55,242 nt of DNA from an uncultured Eubacteriales bacterium (GCA_902761755.1 CACWLP010000002.1:90935-146176); one strand, 5' to 3'; numbered from the stretch's first letter, positions 1 through 8,543 are shown. The notes: generated by a model not told the origin, from the letters alone. A program made the numbers and translations.

Positions 1-1
1 C

Positions 2-76
2 ATCGCGGTGCTGGCCGTGCCGACGGCGCTGGGAATGCTGCTGAGAAAGGAAGGCGGCCAAAGTGGACAAGCGTGA
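2..76 (+). CDS. C-terminal end of an unidentified, probably membrane, protein (partial)
   Basis: An open frame enters from the left edge and stops with TGA at 74-76. The 24 visible residues start with a hydrophobic stretch (IAVLAVPTALGMLL) followed by a short basic and polar tail, as in the last transmembrane helix of a membrane protein. Its stop overlaps the GTG start of the next gene by 14 nt, which suggests translational coupling. Too little is visible to name a family. Confidence 0.4.
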   Translation: MAVLAVPTALGMLLRKEGGQSGQA

Positions 77-275
77 TATCGACCGCATCAACGAGCTGGC
101 GAGGAAAAAGAAAACCGTGGGGCTCACCTGGGATGAACTGGAGGAGCAGACCCGGCTTCGCCGGCAGTACATCGACGAATTCAAGGCGAACCTCAGGGCC
201 ACGCTGGATCAGGTATATATCGAGCGGGAGGACGGCACCTACGAAAAGCTGCAGAAAAAGCCGCCGCTGAACTGA
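63..275 (+). CDS. DUF896 family protein (YnzC-like)
   Basis: This 70-residue cytoplasmic protein has the DUF896 pattern: an N-terminal ARINELA-like helix (here DRINELARKKK), a conserved central WDELEEQTRLRRQYID segment, and a short basic end. The family is small and widespread in Firmicutes; Bacillus YnzC is known from the SOS operon, but the biochemical role is not established. The start is GTG at 63, with AAGGAAGG about 9 nt upstream. It overlaps the end of the preceding gene. Confidence 0.85.
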   Translation: MDKRDIDRINELARKKKTVGLTWDELEEQTRLRRQYIDEFKANLRATLDQVYIEREDGTYEKLQKKPPLN

Positions 276-283
276 CCGCGGCG

Positions 284-334
284 GCCGCCGGATGAAACGC
301 CGCAAATTTGCCGCCGGATGAAACGCCGCAATTT
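284..334 (+). repeat. Short tandem duplication upstream of a promoter
   Basis: A 26-nt unit (284-309) is followed directly by a 25-nt copy (310-334) that lacks one A of an A-triplet. Both read GCCGCCGGATGAAACGCCGC then AAATTT or AATTT. The second copy ends just before the -35 box at 339. It looks like a recent slippage or duplication. Confidence 0.85.
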
Positions 335-338
335 GTGC

Positions 339-367
339 TTGCTGTTTTGGCGGTTTTCTTGTATAAT
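339..367 (+). promoter_or_regulatory. Promoter of the PrsA-like lipoprotein gene
   Basis: TTGCTG at 339-344 and a perfect TATAAT at 362-367 are 17 bp apart, a standard housekeeping promoter. It lies 40 nt upstream of the ATG at 408. Confidence 0.75.
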
Positions 368-407
368 AATCAAGTTGGATCAAAAACAGATTGGAGATGT
401 CCGGACG

Positions 408-1691
408 ATGCAGAAAAAATCCTTGCTGGTGCTGCTGTTGGCGCTGATGTTGATCCTCAGCGGCTGCGCCCTGACCCGGGTGAACGAAGAAAAAGATCTG
501 GCCCGCACCATTATCGATGTGAACGGGGAAACCGTGGATAAGCGGACCTTCGTAACCGCCGTCAACAACCTCTGGAACCAGTATCAGAGCTATAATCAGT
601 ATTACGCTCAGCTGGGCATGGAAGGCGCATATCCCACGGATGCGGACACGGTGATCAAGAACACCGCGGACACGTACGTATCCACCCTGGTGGTTCGCCA
701 GAAGGCCCACGAACTGGGCATGTTTGACTTTACCGATGAAGAAAAGGCCCACGTGCAGGAGCACGCCAAGGAAGAGTATGACAGCTATGTGCAGCAGGTG
801 ATCAGCACCTTCCTGAGCGACAGCACCCTGGAAGGGGACGAGCTGACGGCCGCCGCCGAAGCCTACATGAAAGAGCATGGGCTGAGCTCCATGGAGGATT
901 TCGTGAAGGACGCGGAAAACGAAGTGGCCGTTGAAAAGCTGGAAGAGAGCATCACGGCGGACGTGACGGTGACCGACGAGGAAGTGACCGCCTCCCTGAC
1001 GGAAAAGGCCGACGCCGCGAAAACCCAGTACGAAACGAATCCGGACGCCTACGGCAGCACCGTCAACAAGAAAGGCACCGTGTATTACGCGCCGGCGGGC
1101 TACCGGATGGTGAAGCAGATCCTGGTGGGCGTTTCCGAGGAAGAGGCTCAGGCCATCAAGGAAGCCCGCACTGCCCTGACCACGGCGGAAAACGCCGTCG
1201 CCAATGCCGCGGAGGACGCGGATATGGACGCGCTCAACGCCGCCGTGACCGAAGCCCAGGAGAAGCTGGAGGCGGTGAAAGCCCCCGCCCTGGCCGCTGT
1301 GAAAGCAAAGGCCGAGGAAGTGTACGGCCTGGCCACTGCCGAGGGCGCGGATTTCGACGCCCTGATCGCCGAGTACAACACGGATACGGGCATGCCCGAA
1401 AACGGCTATGCCGTGCGGGAAGGCTACTCCCTGTTCGTTGAGGAATTCACCAACGCGGCCATGGCGCTGAAGAACATCGGGGATGTGAGCGTGCCGGCGG
1501 AATCCGATTACGGCTACCACATCATCCGCTACGAAGCCGACGTGGAAGAGGGCGTGCAGGATACGGAAGCCGTCCGGACCTCGATCCGCGAGGGGCTGCT
1601 GTCCACCAAGAAAAACGAAAAGAGCACCGAAACGGTGAAATCCTGGGTGGACGCCGCGAATGTGAAGCTGTACCTGGACAAAGTAAAGTAA
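408..1691 (+). CDS. PrsA/SurA-like foldase lipoprotein (parvulin-type)
   Basis: This 427-residue protein has a lipoprotein signal (MQKKSLLVLLLALMLILSGC, cleavage before Cys). An N-terminal SurA-like helical segment follows (about 25-200), then a parvulin-type region: GYRMVKQILVGVSEEEA, and later FDALIAEYNTDTGMPENGY and the YGYHIIRY end. An Ala/Glu-rich coiled-coil insert of about 60 residues separates the two halves of the parvulin domain, an arrangement found in clostridial PrsA-like proteins. It probably folds secreted proteins on the outer face of the membrane. I chose the ATG at 408, not an upstream one, because it has GGAG 11 nt before it and begins the signal peptide. Isomerase activity is inferred from family. 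Confidence 0.8.
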   Translation: MQKKSLLVLLLALMLILSGCALTRVNEEKDLARTIIDVNGETVDKRTFVTAVNNLWNQYQSYNQYYAQLGMEGAYPTDADTVIKNTADTYVSTLVVRQKAHELGMFDFTDEEKAHVQEHAKEEYDSYVQQVISTFLSDSTLEGDELTAAAEAYMKEHGLSSMEDFVKDAENEVAVEKLEESITADVTVTDEEVTASLTEKADAAKTQYETNPDAYGSTVNKKGTVYYAPAGYRMVKQILVGVSEEEAQAIKEARTALTTAENAVANAAEDADMDALNAAVTEAQEKLEAVKAPALAAVKAKAEEVYGLATAEGADFDALIAEYNTDTGMPENGYAVREGYSLFVEEFTNAAMALKNIGDVSVPAESDYGYHIIRYEADVEEGVQDTEAVRTSIREGLLSTKKNEKSTETVKSWVDAANVKLYLDKVK

Positions 1692-1709
1692 GGATCGCGC
1701 AAATGCAAA

Positions 1710-1748
1710 GCCAGGGCCGGAGGATCAGCCTCCGGCCCTGGCTTTTTG
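1710..1748 (+). terminator. Rho-independent terminator
   Basis: A perfect 15-bp stem (1710-1724 with 1730-1744), a 5-nt loop and a TTTTT run follow the foldase gene by 20 nt. It separates convergent transcription units. Confidence 0.9.
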
Positions 1749-1786
1749 TCTGCGGCCGCCCGGCGATAAAATCCGGGCGCGGCCTG

Positions 1787-3394
1787 TTATTCCGCGACAG
1801 TGAACTCCTGGGTGTCCGCCAGGCAGCCGTCGATATACAGCCGGAGCGTCATCCGGGCCCCATGGGCGCCGGCGCAGCGCCAGTATTCCAGGAGCAGGGG
1901 GGAGATGTAGATTTTCCGGACGATGTCGTTCTTGGTATTGGTCACCTGGAGAGGCACGTCCCGGACGAACGTCCAGCCCTCCGGGGTGGTCAGCACGAAA
2001 GTGAAGGCATATTCTCCGGCATAGCTCTCCCCGATCTGGGCGATCTTGCAGAAATAGTACGCGCCGCTGTCATTTTTCAGGTGGGCGGTGCCGATGGGGA
2101 CGGACGAGGACTCCACCTGCTCGCCGAGCCCCACCTGTTTCACCAGGTGCACGCCGTTGGCCTGACGCTCGTTGCCGTTGGGAATGATCTTCACGGGGGA
2201 TTCATTCCATCCTTCCGACCGGGCTGTGACGGCATACTGACTGTCGATCACCGCGGGGAACACCTGCTCCGCGGGGTTATAGTAAACGGCCACGGGGAAA
2301 GCGGTTTCCGGCGGAGCGGGAATCGAAGCGCCCTTTTCGCCGCTGCCGCAGATCTCCAGATGCCGGTCCGGATTGCCGGGGAACTGCCAATAGACGGCGT
2401 AATATCCGCCGGGATGGGAAGCGGCGAAATCATTCCAGGTCACCCGGACAATGTTTGCGCCGTTGATATCGAGCACATAAGGCTTAAGATCGGTCAGCCA
2501 CTGGCCGTCCCTGGGCGCGCCGTTCATGGCGATGCAGGCGTCGTCCAGCAGGGCGTAAGCCTCATAGGCCAGCTGCTGGGGGGGATATTCCATAACGTCC
2601 ACCAGGCGGTCGTAAGCCTCCAGCGCCAGGCAGCGGGCGCCGAATACCCAGCCGTACGGATCGGTGCCGGCGTCCGGGCCTTGATCCAGGATGCTCATGA
2701 GCGAAAGGATCGTCCGCATGGCTTCCGTCCGCTTCTGCTGCGATTCCTGATGGCCGGAGTAGGGCGTGGACGCGTTCAGATCTTCCCAATAGCAGATGCG
2801 CTGATCCAAAGACTGGGCGACCGCATCCAGCTTTGACATGACGGGACGCGGATCAAAGGAATACGCGGCAGCGGCGGAGGCTTCCGTCCCGGCGGTCACG
2901 GCGGGATTGGCATCCGCGGTATCGGATCCCGGAACAGGGGTGGGATGGGAAGCGCCGCCGCCCGGCGTGAAGCCCGCTTCCGAAGGCACCAGGAACAGGA
3001 TGTCCTTGCCGTAATCCAGGAGGATATAGCCGGTCAGCTTCCTGCCCTGAACGGTCCAGGTGAACATCATCTGATCGAAAGCGCCGATCCTGTCGGGGGA
3101 CCCGGCGGAGGTGATGCGGCCTACGGGGGTGATGCCGGAAGAGCAGAGCAATTCGGAATATGCGGCCTCGAACTCGGCGCGGTCGGCCGGCTGGGGATAA
3201 TAATACGCGTCGAACAGCGCGTCGCCGTAGGGCATGGACATCTGATACAGTTCGCCCGGGCCGCTCAGTACCAGGGCCGGATCGGGCACGGCGACGGAGA
3301 CTTCCGCTTCCCGGATGGGGGGCAGCCCCTCACCCAGCGCGGCGCAGCCGGTCAGCAGCATCGCGGCCAGGAGCAGCGTGAAGATTTTTTTCAT
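1787..3394 (-). CDS. Unidentified secreted lipoprotein
   Basis: This 535-residue protein has an N-terminal lipoprotein signal with lipobox LLTGC. A probable extracytoplasmic domain follows (about 20-150), then a Thr/Pro/Ala-rich linker (about 150-190), a helical region (190-310), and a C-terminal part with repeated beta-strand-like segments (ANIVRVTWNDFAASHPGGYYAVYW). I do not recognise a family. The start was set at the ATG at 3394 because it opens the signal peptide and has AAAGGAAG about 8 nt upstream; an upstream ATG would put 18 charged residues ahead of the signal. It is probably anchored to the outer membrane face and transcribed alone. Confidence 0.65.
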   Translation of the reverse strand: MKKIFTLLLAAMLLTGCAALGEGLPPIREAEVSVAVPDPALVLSGPGELYQMSMPYGDALFDAYYYPQPADRAEFEAAYSELLCSSGITPVGRITSAGSPDRIGAFDQMMFTWTVQGRKLTGYILLDYGKDILFLVPSEAGFTPGGGASHPTPVPGSDTADANPAVTAGTEASAAAAYSFDPRPVMSKLDAVAQSLDQRICYWEDLNASTPYSGHQESQQKRTEAMRTILSLMSILDQGPDAGTDPYGWVFGARCLALEAYDRLVDVMEYPPQQLAYEAYALLDDACIAMNGAPRDGQWLTDLKPYVLDINGANIVRVTWNDFAASHPGGYYAVYWQFPGNPDRHLEICGSGEKGASIPAPPETAFPVAVYYNPAEQVFPAVIDSQYAVTARSEGWNESPVKIIPNGNERQANGVHLVKQVGLGEQVESSSVPIGTAHLKNDSGAYYFCKIAQIGESYAGEYAFTFVLTTPEGWTFVRDVPLQVTNTKNDIVRKIYISPLLLEYWRCAGAHGARMTLRLYIDGCLADTQEFTVAE

Positions 3395-3460
3395 GGATGC
3401 ATCTTCCTTTCGCAAGTATTTTTTGGTTTGGCTCGGCATCGCCGGCATATATCTGCGTCC

Positions 3461-3489
3461 ATTATAGCATGTTTTTTCCGGGCGGAAAA
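3461..3489 (-). promoter_or_regulatory. Extended -10 promoter of the lipoprotein gene
   Basis: On the minus strand TGCTATAAT (3461-3469) is an extended -10 element, with a weak TTTTCC at the -35 position (3484-3489). The same TGCTATAAT form recurs upstream of several genes in this window. Confidence 0.6.
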
Positions 3490-3505
3490 GGGGAAAGCGT
3501 GCGTT

Positions 3506-5968
3506 TCAGCCATGGGGAGACGCTGTTTTTCCGGCCGTTTGCCGCAGGATCTCCGCCGCGTCCTGCAAGGGGCGGGTGTATCCCTCCAGCATCCGGGCTT
3601 TCGCCGCCAGGCCCCGGGAACGGGAGCTCAGGCAGATCTGGCATTTGCCCTGGGCGTTGCGGGCTTCCTGGATCAGGTTCATGGCGGCGGAATTGCCGTC
3701 GAACACCAGAAGCAGCGCGGGCATGCGGTTGAAAATCTCGTTGGCGAAGCACTTGTACAGCCCCATGCCGGAGCTTTCGTCGGAAAGCACCGCCTGGACC
3801 TGAGAATCGCGCAGCCGGGCAAGCTCCTGCCGGGTGAGGCGGCCCGGCACCACGGCGAACACGGAAAAGCGCCCCGCCGCCTGCTGCGCCAGATAGCCTT
3901 CCTGGCCCGCGAGGGTGTGGCCTACCACGAAAAACACCCGCCGGGGATCGGATACGGAAAGCAGGGAATCGATCAGCTCCCGGTCCCGGGGCTGCACCTG
4001 GGTGCGCCGGCCGGAAGAATTGAAGCTGCCGCCGGCCACCACCACGGGCAGCATGCCTTCCGGCAGCGGGGAAAAACGGCCCGCCAGCCCTTCCTCGGCG
4101 CTGACCTTGCCCCCCGGCTGCCGCCACAGGTCCCGGGGCGTATGGGCCCCTTCCCGGAGGGCCTGGGCGTAGAAGCGCGCGATATCCCCGCCGGGGCAGC
4201 GGGCGTGGAACTGCCCGGCGCGCTCCGCGAACACGTGCATGCTGTCAGCAAGCAGGGCGTCTTCCGCCCGGCGCATGGCGCACAGCTCCTGATGGGAGAG
4301 GTTCAGCAGCTTTTCCAGGCTCAGCTCCTCGTCGATGGAATTGGTGCCGTAGAGCGCGCCGCCGTCCGTGCCCTGGACGCACCGGATGCCGGCGTGCAGA
4401 TATTGCCGCAGGGGATGGCGCTCCAGGCGGCTCAGGTTGTTGAGGCGCACGTTGGAAGTGATCTGAAATTCCAGCGTCACGTTCATGCGGCGCATTTCCT
4501 CCAGCAGCTTTTTGCCTTTCGCGCCGCCCAGATCGCTGGTATACAGGCCGTGGCCGATGCGAAGGGCCGGCGCGGGCTGCCCCGGGCGCAGGGCGTCGGC
4601 CACGCAGCGGATGCTGTTGGCCACGTTGCCCCGCAGGCTGTCGTTTTCCCCGGCGTGGATGCGGATCACGAAGCCCGGATGCTCCCCGGCGATGGCGGTG
4701 AGCTCCCGGATCACGCTGCGCAATTCCAGGATATCGTTGATCTCCTCGCCCACGATGTCGCTGCCCGCCACATACGGATCTCCGGCGATGACCCGCAGGC
4801 AGCGCAGGTTCTCGTCCAGGTAATCGTTGGGGGTGACCCGGCTGCGCCCCAGGGTCAGCGGGATGCGCCGGATGCCCGCCAGGAAGCGCAGCGTCACCCC
4901 GGTTTCCCGGGTGACGGCGGGCATGATCTCGTGGATCTGGCGCAGCTGATCGGGGAATACGTCCATCTTGACCAGGGCGGTATCGGAGATCTCGGCGTAC
5001 ACGATGCCGTGCCTGCGGTATTCCCGGGCGATCCACAGAAGCAGATCCTGGTACAGGGTGTTCTGGCGGTAGCGGGGGTCTTCCCGGTCCCGAAGCATCT
5101 GCTCCGCGTAGGCGCGCACCTCCCGGTCCGGGATGCCCTCCGTGTTGACGCCGCTGAAGGGGCGGGCGTCCGGCGCGGCCTTGGTGAACACGTAGCGGTA
5201 CAGGTACACCTTTTCCAGGTCCGCGAACACCGCCTGGCCGTCCTTGGGGATGGTGAGGGAATTGCGGATCTTTTCGATGTTGCCCGGGGCGTCCCCGGGA
5301 TTGCCCAGGATCAGATCGGCGAAATTGATGTACGTCCTATCGTCGATCTGCCGGTCCCGGTGCCGGTCCGTGAGGGGAACGTCCTTCAGCCGGCTTTCCG
5401 TTTCCGCCCGGTCGGCTTCCAGCTGGGCGGTCTGGTCCAGGGTGCAGCGGAGGTTCAGCTTTTTGACGTAATAGTACGGATAGCGGATCTGGTGCACGAT
5501 CCCCAGGGCGATCAGCGCGTCCGGGGGCAGGTTCCCGTTCATGTGGGTGTGCAGATCGGTGCGGAATTTGCAGTCGCTGCGGATATAGGTTTTCACGATG
5601 GTTTTTTCCACGCCCAGGCGATAGTCCTTCGTCTGGCTCATGAGGGTCTTTGAAATGGCGGGGATGGAGGCCTTCAGTTCCACCTTGCCGTCGGGGTAAA
5701 TATTGGCGATCTTCGTATTCCCCAGGCGCAGGATGTACATTTTCCGGTTGTCCCCGTCAAAATAGCAGGGGATCTCGTCCCGGATCACCTTGAGCCCCTG
5801 CCCGTCCTCCGCCGTTTCCAGGCCGCAGAGCCGGGCCAGATTGCAGATCAGGTTGCCGGTATGGTGATTGGGAGTGCGGATCAGATAGTGCATCCTGTCG
5901 CCTTCCAGGAACAGCTCCACCACGATATCCTTTTCCCGGTCCAGGTAGAATCGCTGAAAAAAGATCAT
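3506..5968 (-). CDS. Adenosine-deaminase-like metal hydrolase fused to a C-terminal Rossmann-like domain
   Basis: This 820-residue protein has three parts. Residues 1-130 are an unrecognised N-terminal domain. About 131-600 is an adenosine deaminase-type TIM barrel: DLHTHMNG (His140, His142), IRIHAGEN (His438, Glu441), RIGHG (His473) and QGTDGGALYG (Asp535). These match the zinc ligands and catalytic Glu of the ADA family. The usual second Asp of the TDD motif, which contacts the purine in ADA, is Gly536 here. Residues about 638-800 (PVVVAGGSFNSSGRR onward) look like a Rossmann/SLOG-type nucleotide-binding fold; this is pattern judgement only. A canonical ADA has about 340 residues, so this is much longer. 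The start is the second ATG (5968), since GGAAAGG sits 9 nt upstream of it and directly abuts the first. A nucleoside or nucleotide deaminase is plausible but the substrate is unknown. Confidence 0.7.
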   Translation of the reverse strand: MIFFQRFYLDREKDIVVELFLEGDRMHYLIRTPNHHTGNLICNLARLCGLETAEDGQGLKVIRDEIPCYFDGDNRKMYILRLGNTKIANIYPDGKVELKASIPAISKTLMSQTKDYRLGVEKTIVKTYIRSDCKFRTDLHTHMNGNLPPDALIALGIVHQIRYPYYYVKKLNLRCTLDQTAQLEADRAETESRLKDVPLTDRHRDRQIDDRTYINFADLILGNPGDAPGNIEKIRNSLTIPKDGQAVFADLEKVYLYRYVFTKAAPDARPFSGVNTEGIPDREVRAYAEQMLRDREDPRYRQNTLYQDLLLWIAREYRRHGIVYAEISDTALVKMDVFPDQLRQIHEIMPAVTRETGVTLRFLAGIRRIPLTLGRSRVTPNDYLDENLRCLRVIAGDPYVAGSDIVGEEINDILELRSVIRELTAIAGEHPGFVIRIHAGENDSLRGNVANSIRCVADALRPGQPAPALRIGHGLYTSDLGGAKGKKLLEEMRRMNVTLEFQITSNVRLNNLSRLERHPLRQYLHAGIRCVQGTDGGALYGTNSIDEELSLEKLLNLSHQELCAMRRAEDALLADSMHVFAERAGQFHARCPGGDIARFYAQALREGAHTPRDLWRQPGGKVSAEEGLAGRFSPLPEGMLPVVVAGGSFNSSGRRTQVQPRDRELIDSLLSVSDPRRVFFVVGHTLAGQEGYLAQQAAGRFSVFAVVPGRLTRQELARLRDSQVQAVLSDESSGMGLYKCFANEIFNRMPALLLVFDGNSAAMNLIQEARNAQGKCQICLSSRSRGLAAKARMLEGYTRPLQDAAEILRQTAGKTASPHG

Positions 5969-6010
5969 GCCGCCCATCCTTTCCGGCCTGCCGCACGTTT
6001 GTTTTTCTGC

Positions 6011-6039
6011 ATTATAGCATAGAATCCCGGCGCGCTCAA
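6011..6039 (-). promoter_or_regulatory. Promoter of the deaminase-like gene
   Basis: On the minus strand TTGAGC (6034-6039), 17 bp, then TATAAT (6011-6016) with a TGC extension. It fires divergently from the flavodoxin promoter 60 bp away. Confidence 0.7.
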
Positions 6040-6072
6040 CTGAAAAAAGCCGGCGGTTTTTTCCGCCCGCGC

Positions 6073-6101
6073 TTTCAATTCCCGCCGGGGTTTGCTATAA
6101 T
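6073..6101 (+). promoter_or_regulatory. Promoter of the flavodoxin-MATE operon
   Basis: TTTCAA (6073-6078), 17 bp, then TATAAT (6096-6101) preceded by TGC, an extended -10. It lies 38 nt upstream of the flavodoxin start. Confidence 0.65.
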
Positions 6102-6139
6102 GGAAGCGGAATCAAACGGAACGACAGGAGGAAACGGGC

Positions 6140-6571
6140 ATGAAGACCGCCGTGGTTTATTATTCCCATCATCACGGGAACACCAAAAAGCTGCTGGACG
6201 CCCTGCCGGAGGACGTGACGCTACTGGAAGCGGAGGGGAAGGAAACGGATCTGTCCGCCTATGACCGGATCGGTTTCGCCTCGGGCATCTACGGCGGGTC
6301 CTTCGCCCCGCAGGTATTGGAATTTGCGAAAAAATACCTGCCGGAAGGGAAGGACGTATTCTTCGCCGCCACGGCCGCCATGAAGCTCAAGGGGCATTTC
6401 AAGGCCATCCGCCGGGTGTGCGAGGGGAAAAACTGCCGCGTGCTGGGGGAATACCTCTGCCAGGGCTACAACACCTTCGGGCCCTTCAAGCTGGTGGGCG
6501 GCACCTCCAAGGGCCATCCCACGAAAGAGGAAACCGACGCCTTCCGGGCGTTTTACGATGCCCTCGGCTGA
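6140..6571 (+). CDS. Flavodoxin family protein
   Basis: This 143-residue protein opens with MKTAVVYYSHHHGNTKKL, the flavodoxin FMN phosphate-binding loop (S/T-x-H-G-N-T-x-K form). It continues with the alternating strand-helix pattern and an aromatic SGIYGGSF loop that would flank the isoalloxazine ring. It is cytoplasmic and should carry electrons using FMN. AGGAGG lies about 9 nt before the ATG. The next gene starts 28 nt downstream, so the two are probably co-transcribed. Confidence 0.85.
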   Translation: MKTAVVYYSHHHGNTKKLLDALPEDVTLLEAEGKETDLSAYDRIGFASGIYGGSFAPQVLEFAKKYLPEGKDVFFAATAAMKLKGHFKAIRRVCEGKNCRVLGEYLCQGYNTFGPFKLVGGTSKGHPTKEETDAFRAFYDALG

Positions 6572-6599
6572 CGGGCCGGCGCAGAAAGGAAGCGGTGCA

Positions 6600-7964
6600 A
6601 TGTCCGCCGCAAGAGGCGATTTTTCCAAAGGATCGGTGCCGGCCCTGATCATGCGGCTGGGAACGCCCATCATGCTGGCCGAGCTGGTGCACGTGCTGTA
6701 CAGCGTGGTGGACCGCATGTACATCGGCCGCATGCCCGACGGCGGCACCCTGGCGCTGACGGGCATCGGGGTGTGCTTTCCGCTGATCACGCTCATCGGC
6801 GCGTTTGCCAACCTGTGCAGCACCGGCGGGGCCACCCTGGCCACCATCGCCCGGGGGGAGGGCGACGACGCCCGGGCGCAGCGCATCATGGAAACGGCGT
6901 TCACGGGGCTGCTGGGGATCGGCGTATTCCTGACGGCGGTCCTCTATTTCACCGCGCCCGTGACGCTGCGCCTGCTGGGCGGGGATGAGGAAACCCTTGC
7001 CCCCGCGCTCTCCTATTTCCGGGTGTACGTGCTGGGCACGGTGCCGGTGCTGATCAGCCTGGGGATGAACGCCTACATCAACGCCCAGGGCTTTCCCCGG
7101 GTGGGGATGGTGACGGTGCTGCTGGGGGCGGCGCTGAATATCGCGCTGGACCCGCTGTTCATTTACGCTCTGGATATGAAGGCGCAGGGCGCGGCGCTGG
7201 CCACCGTGATCTCCCAGACTGCCGGCGCGGCGTGGGTGCTCCTGTTCCTGTGCGGCAAAAAGCCGCCGCTGCGCCTGCAGCGGCTGAAAATCGACGGGAA
7301 AGAAATGCGGTCCATCCTGAAGCTGGGTGTCACGGGCTTTACCTTCAAAGTCACCAACAGCCTGACCCAGGCCATCGTGAACATCATGCTTAAGGCCTGG
7401 GGCGGGGCGCTGAGCACCCTGTACGTGGGGGGCATGAGCCTGATCAATTCCCTGCGGGAGATCATGAGCCTGCCCACCAACGGCGTCACCGCCGCGGGCC
7501 AGAGCGTGATGAGCTACAATTACGGGGCGAAGGAATACCGCCGGGTGTCGGACTGCATCTGGTTCATGTTCCTGTGCGGGCTGGTCACCAACGTGTGCAT
7601 GTGGGCGCTGGTCATGCTGGCGCCGGAGCCCCTGATCTGCATTTTCTCCAACGATCAGGCCCTGATCCGCACCGCGGCGGAATGCGCCCGGATCTATTTC
7701 GGGGCCTTCCCCTTCATGGCGCTGCAGATGGCGGGGCAGTCCACCTTCGTGGCGCTGAATTATCCCCGCTACGCCCTGTTCTTCTCCCTGCTGCGCAAGG
7801 TGCTTCTGGTGGCGCCGCTGACGCTGCTGCTGCCCGGGCTGGGCCTGGGGGTCCACGGCGTTTTCTGGGCGGAGTTCTTAAGCCAATTGACCGGCGCGTC
7901 CCTGTGCTTTATCACCATGCACCGCCTGATCTGGCGGCACATGAAGGAAGGCCGGGGGGCGTAG
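6600..7964 (+). CDS. MATE family efflux transporter
   Basis: This 454-residue integral membrane protein has about twelve hydrophobic segments in two similar halves. MATE features are visible: GTPIMLAELVHVLYSVVDRMYIG at the first helix and the second-half counterpart near VTGFTFKVTNSLTQAIVN. The family exports cationic drugs or metabolites using Na+ or H+ gradients; the substrate here is unknown. The ATG at 6600 was chosen because AGAAAGGAAG precedes it; the in-frame ATG at 6558 lies inside the flavodoxin gene. Transcription is probably from the promoter at 6073. Confidence 0.9.
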   Translation: MSAARGDFSKGSVPALIMRLGTPIMLAELVHVLYSVVDRMYIGRMPDGGTLALTGIGVCFPLITLIGAFANLCSTGGATLATIARGEGDDARAQRIMETAFTGLLGIGVFLTAVLYFTAPVTLRLLGGDEETLAPALSYFRVYVLGTVPVLISLGMNAYINAQGFPRVGMVTVLLGAALNIALDPLFIYALDMKAQGAALATVISQTAGAAWVLLFLCGKKPPLRLQRLKIDGKEMRSILKLGVTGFTFKVTNSLTQAIVNIMLKAWGGALSTLYVGGMSLINSLREIMSLPTNGVTAAGQSVMSYNYGAKEYRRVSDCIWFMFLCGLVTNVCMWALVMLAPEPLICIFSNDQALIRTAAECARIYFGAFPFMALQMAGQSTFVALNYPRYALFFSLLRKVLLVAPLTLLLPGLGLGVHGVFWAEFLSQLTGASLCFITMHRLIWRHMKEGRGA

Positions 7965-7971
7965 GGGGCTG

Positions 7972-8049
7972 GAACCTATGTCCGCAATTCGCAATAGGGC
8001 CGCATGTTTGCTTTTGCTTCATGCGGCCCTTTGTTTATCGGGCCTGCGC
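7972..8049 (+). repeat. 78-nt structured direct repeat, copy 1
   Basis: This segment starts with GAACCTATGTCCGCAATTCG and shares its first 29 nt exactly with copy 2 at 9805. It then forms an 11-bp hairpin (AGGGCCGCATG pairs with CATGCGGCCCT) and ends GGGCCTGCGC, as copy 2 does. The GAACCTATG start is the complement of a tRNA T-loop, as in the tRNA-Val gene here. It marks the left edge of a low-GC islet. Confidence 0.7.
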
Positions 8050-8067
8050 GATGTAGTTTTTCATCAT

Positions 8068-8096
8068 AAAAAACCGCCTCCCAGATGGAAGGCGGC
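8068..8096 (-). terminator. Terminator of the XRE regulator gene
   Basis: On the minus strand a CCGCC...GGCGG hairpin is followed by TTTTTT. It lies about 45 nt past the stop of the XRE gene. Confidence 0.65.
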
Positions 8097-8140
8097 GGGA
8101 TTGGAAGGGAATTCAGGTTTTTTCTTTCAAAATCACAAAA

Positions 8141-8455
8141 TTATGCTTTTTCATTCAGGGCTTTCACTAATTCGCTGACAAGCCGCTTATTGCGATTATT
8201 CAGTTTGCTCCATTGATGGATCAGCTGCCGTTGTTCGTCCGTCAGGCCCATTTCGTTTTCAACATCAAAAAACTGTGGCAAAGTCATCCCCATGCCCTTG
8301 CAAATGCTTTCCAGGGTGCCGATGGAAGGCTCCGTATTCCGCTTGAACATATTGCGAACCGTGCTCCACGGAATGCCCGCTTCCTTCGCCACCTTGTAAA
8401 TCGTCCAGCCGCGTTCATCCATAAGCTGCTGTAAGCGTTCCTTCACGTCCATCAT
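8141..8455 (-). CDS. XRE-family helix-turn-helix regulator
   Basis: This 104-residue protein has an N-terminal HTH domain: VKERLQQLMDERGWTIYKVA, the recognition helix IPWSTVRNMFKR, and SIGTLESICKGMGMTLPQFF. A helical C-terminal half (about 65-104) probably dimerises. The start at 8455 is preferred because AGAGGTGAT lies 7 nt upstream; an ATG 3 nt earlier is possible. It is divergent from a consensus promoter 60 nt away, so it may control itself and the lipoprotein operon. Its low GC matches the islet, not the surrounding chromosome. Confidence 0.8.
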   Translation of the reverse strand: MMDVKERLQQLMDERGWTIYKVAKEAGIPWSTVRNMFKRNTEPSIGTLESICKGMGMTLPQFFDVENEMGLTDEQRQLIHQWSKLNNRNKRLVSELVKALNEKA

Positions 8456-8514
8456 ATCACCTCTTGCTGATATGATACCCGCAAATCGGGAGATAAAAAA
8501 CCTTTCAGATGGAC

Positions 8515-8543
8515 TTGACATTATGTGTAAAATGGGCTATAAT
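8515..8543 (+). promoter_or_regulatory. Consensus sigma-A promoter
   Basis: Perfect TTGACA (8515-8520), a 17-bp spacer and perfect TATAAT (8538-8543). It drives the lipoprotein and zinc-ribbon genes and is the strongest promoter in the window by match to consensus. Confidence 0.9.

Noticed and set aside
2945-5653. Plus-strand open frame of 902 codons opposite the deaminase-like gene
   Set aside because: It is antisense to a gene with clear motifs, promoter and SD; its composition (His/Gly/Gln/Val-rich) is that of a GC-rich shadow frame.
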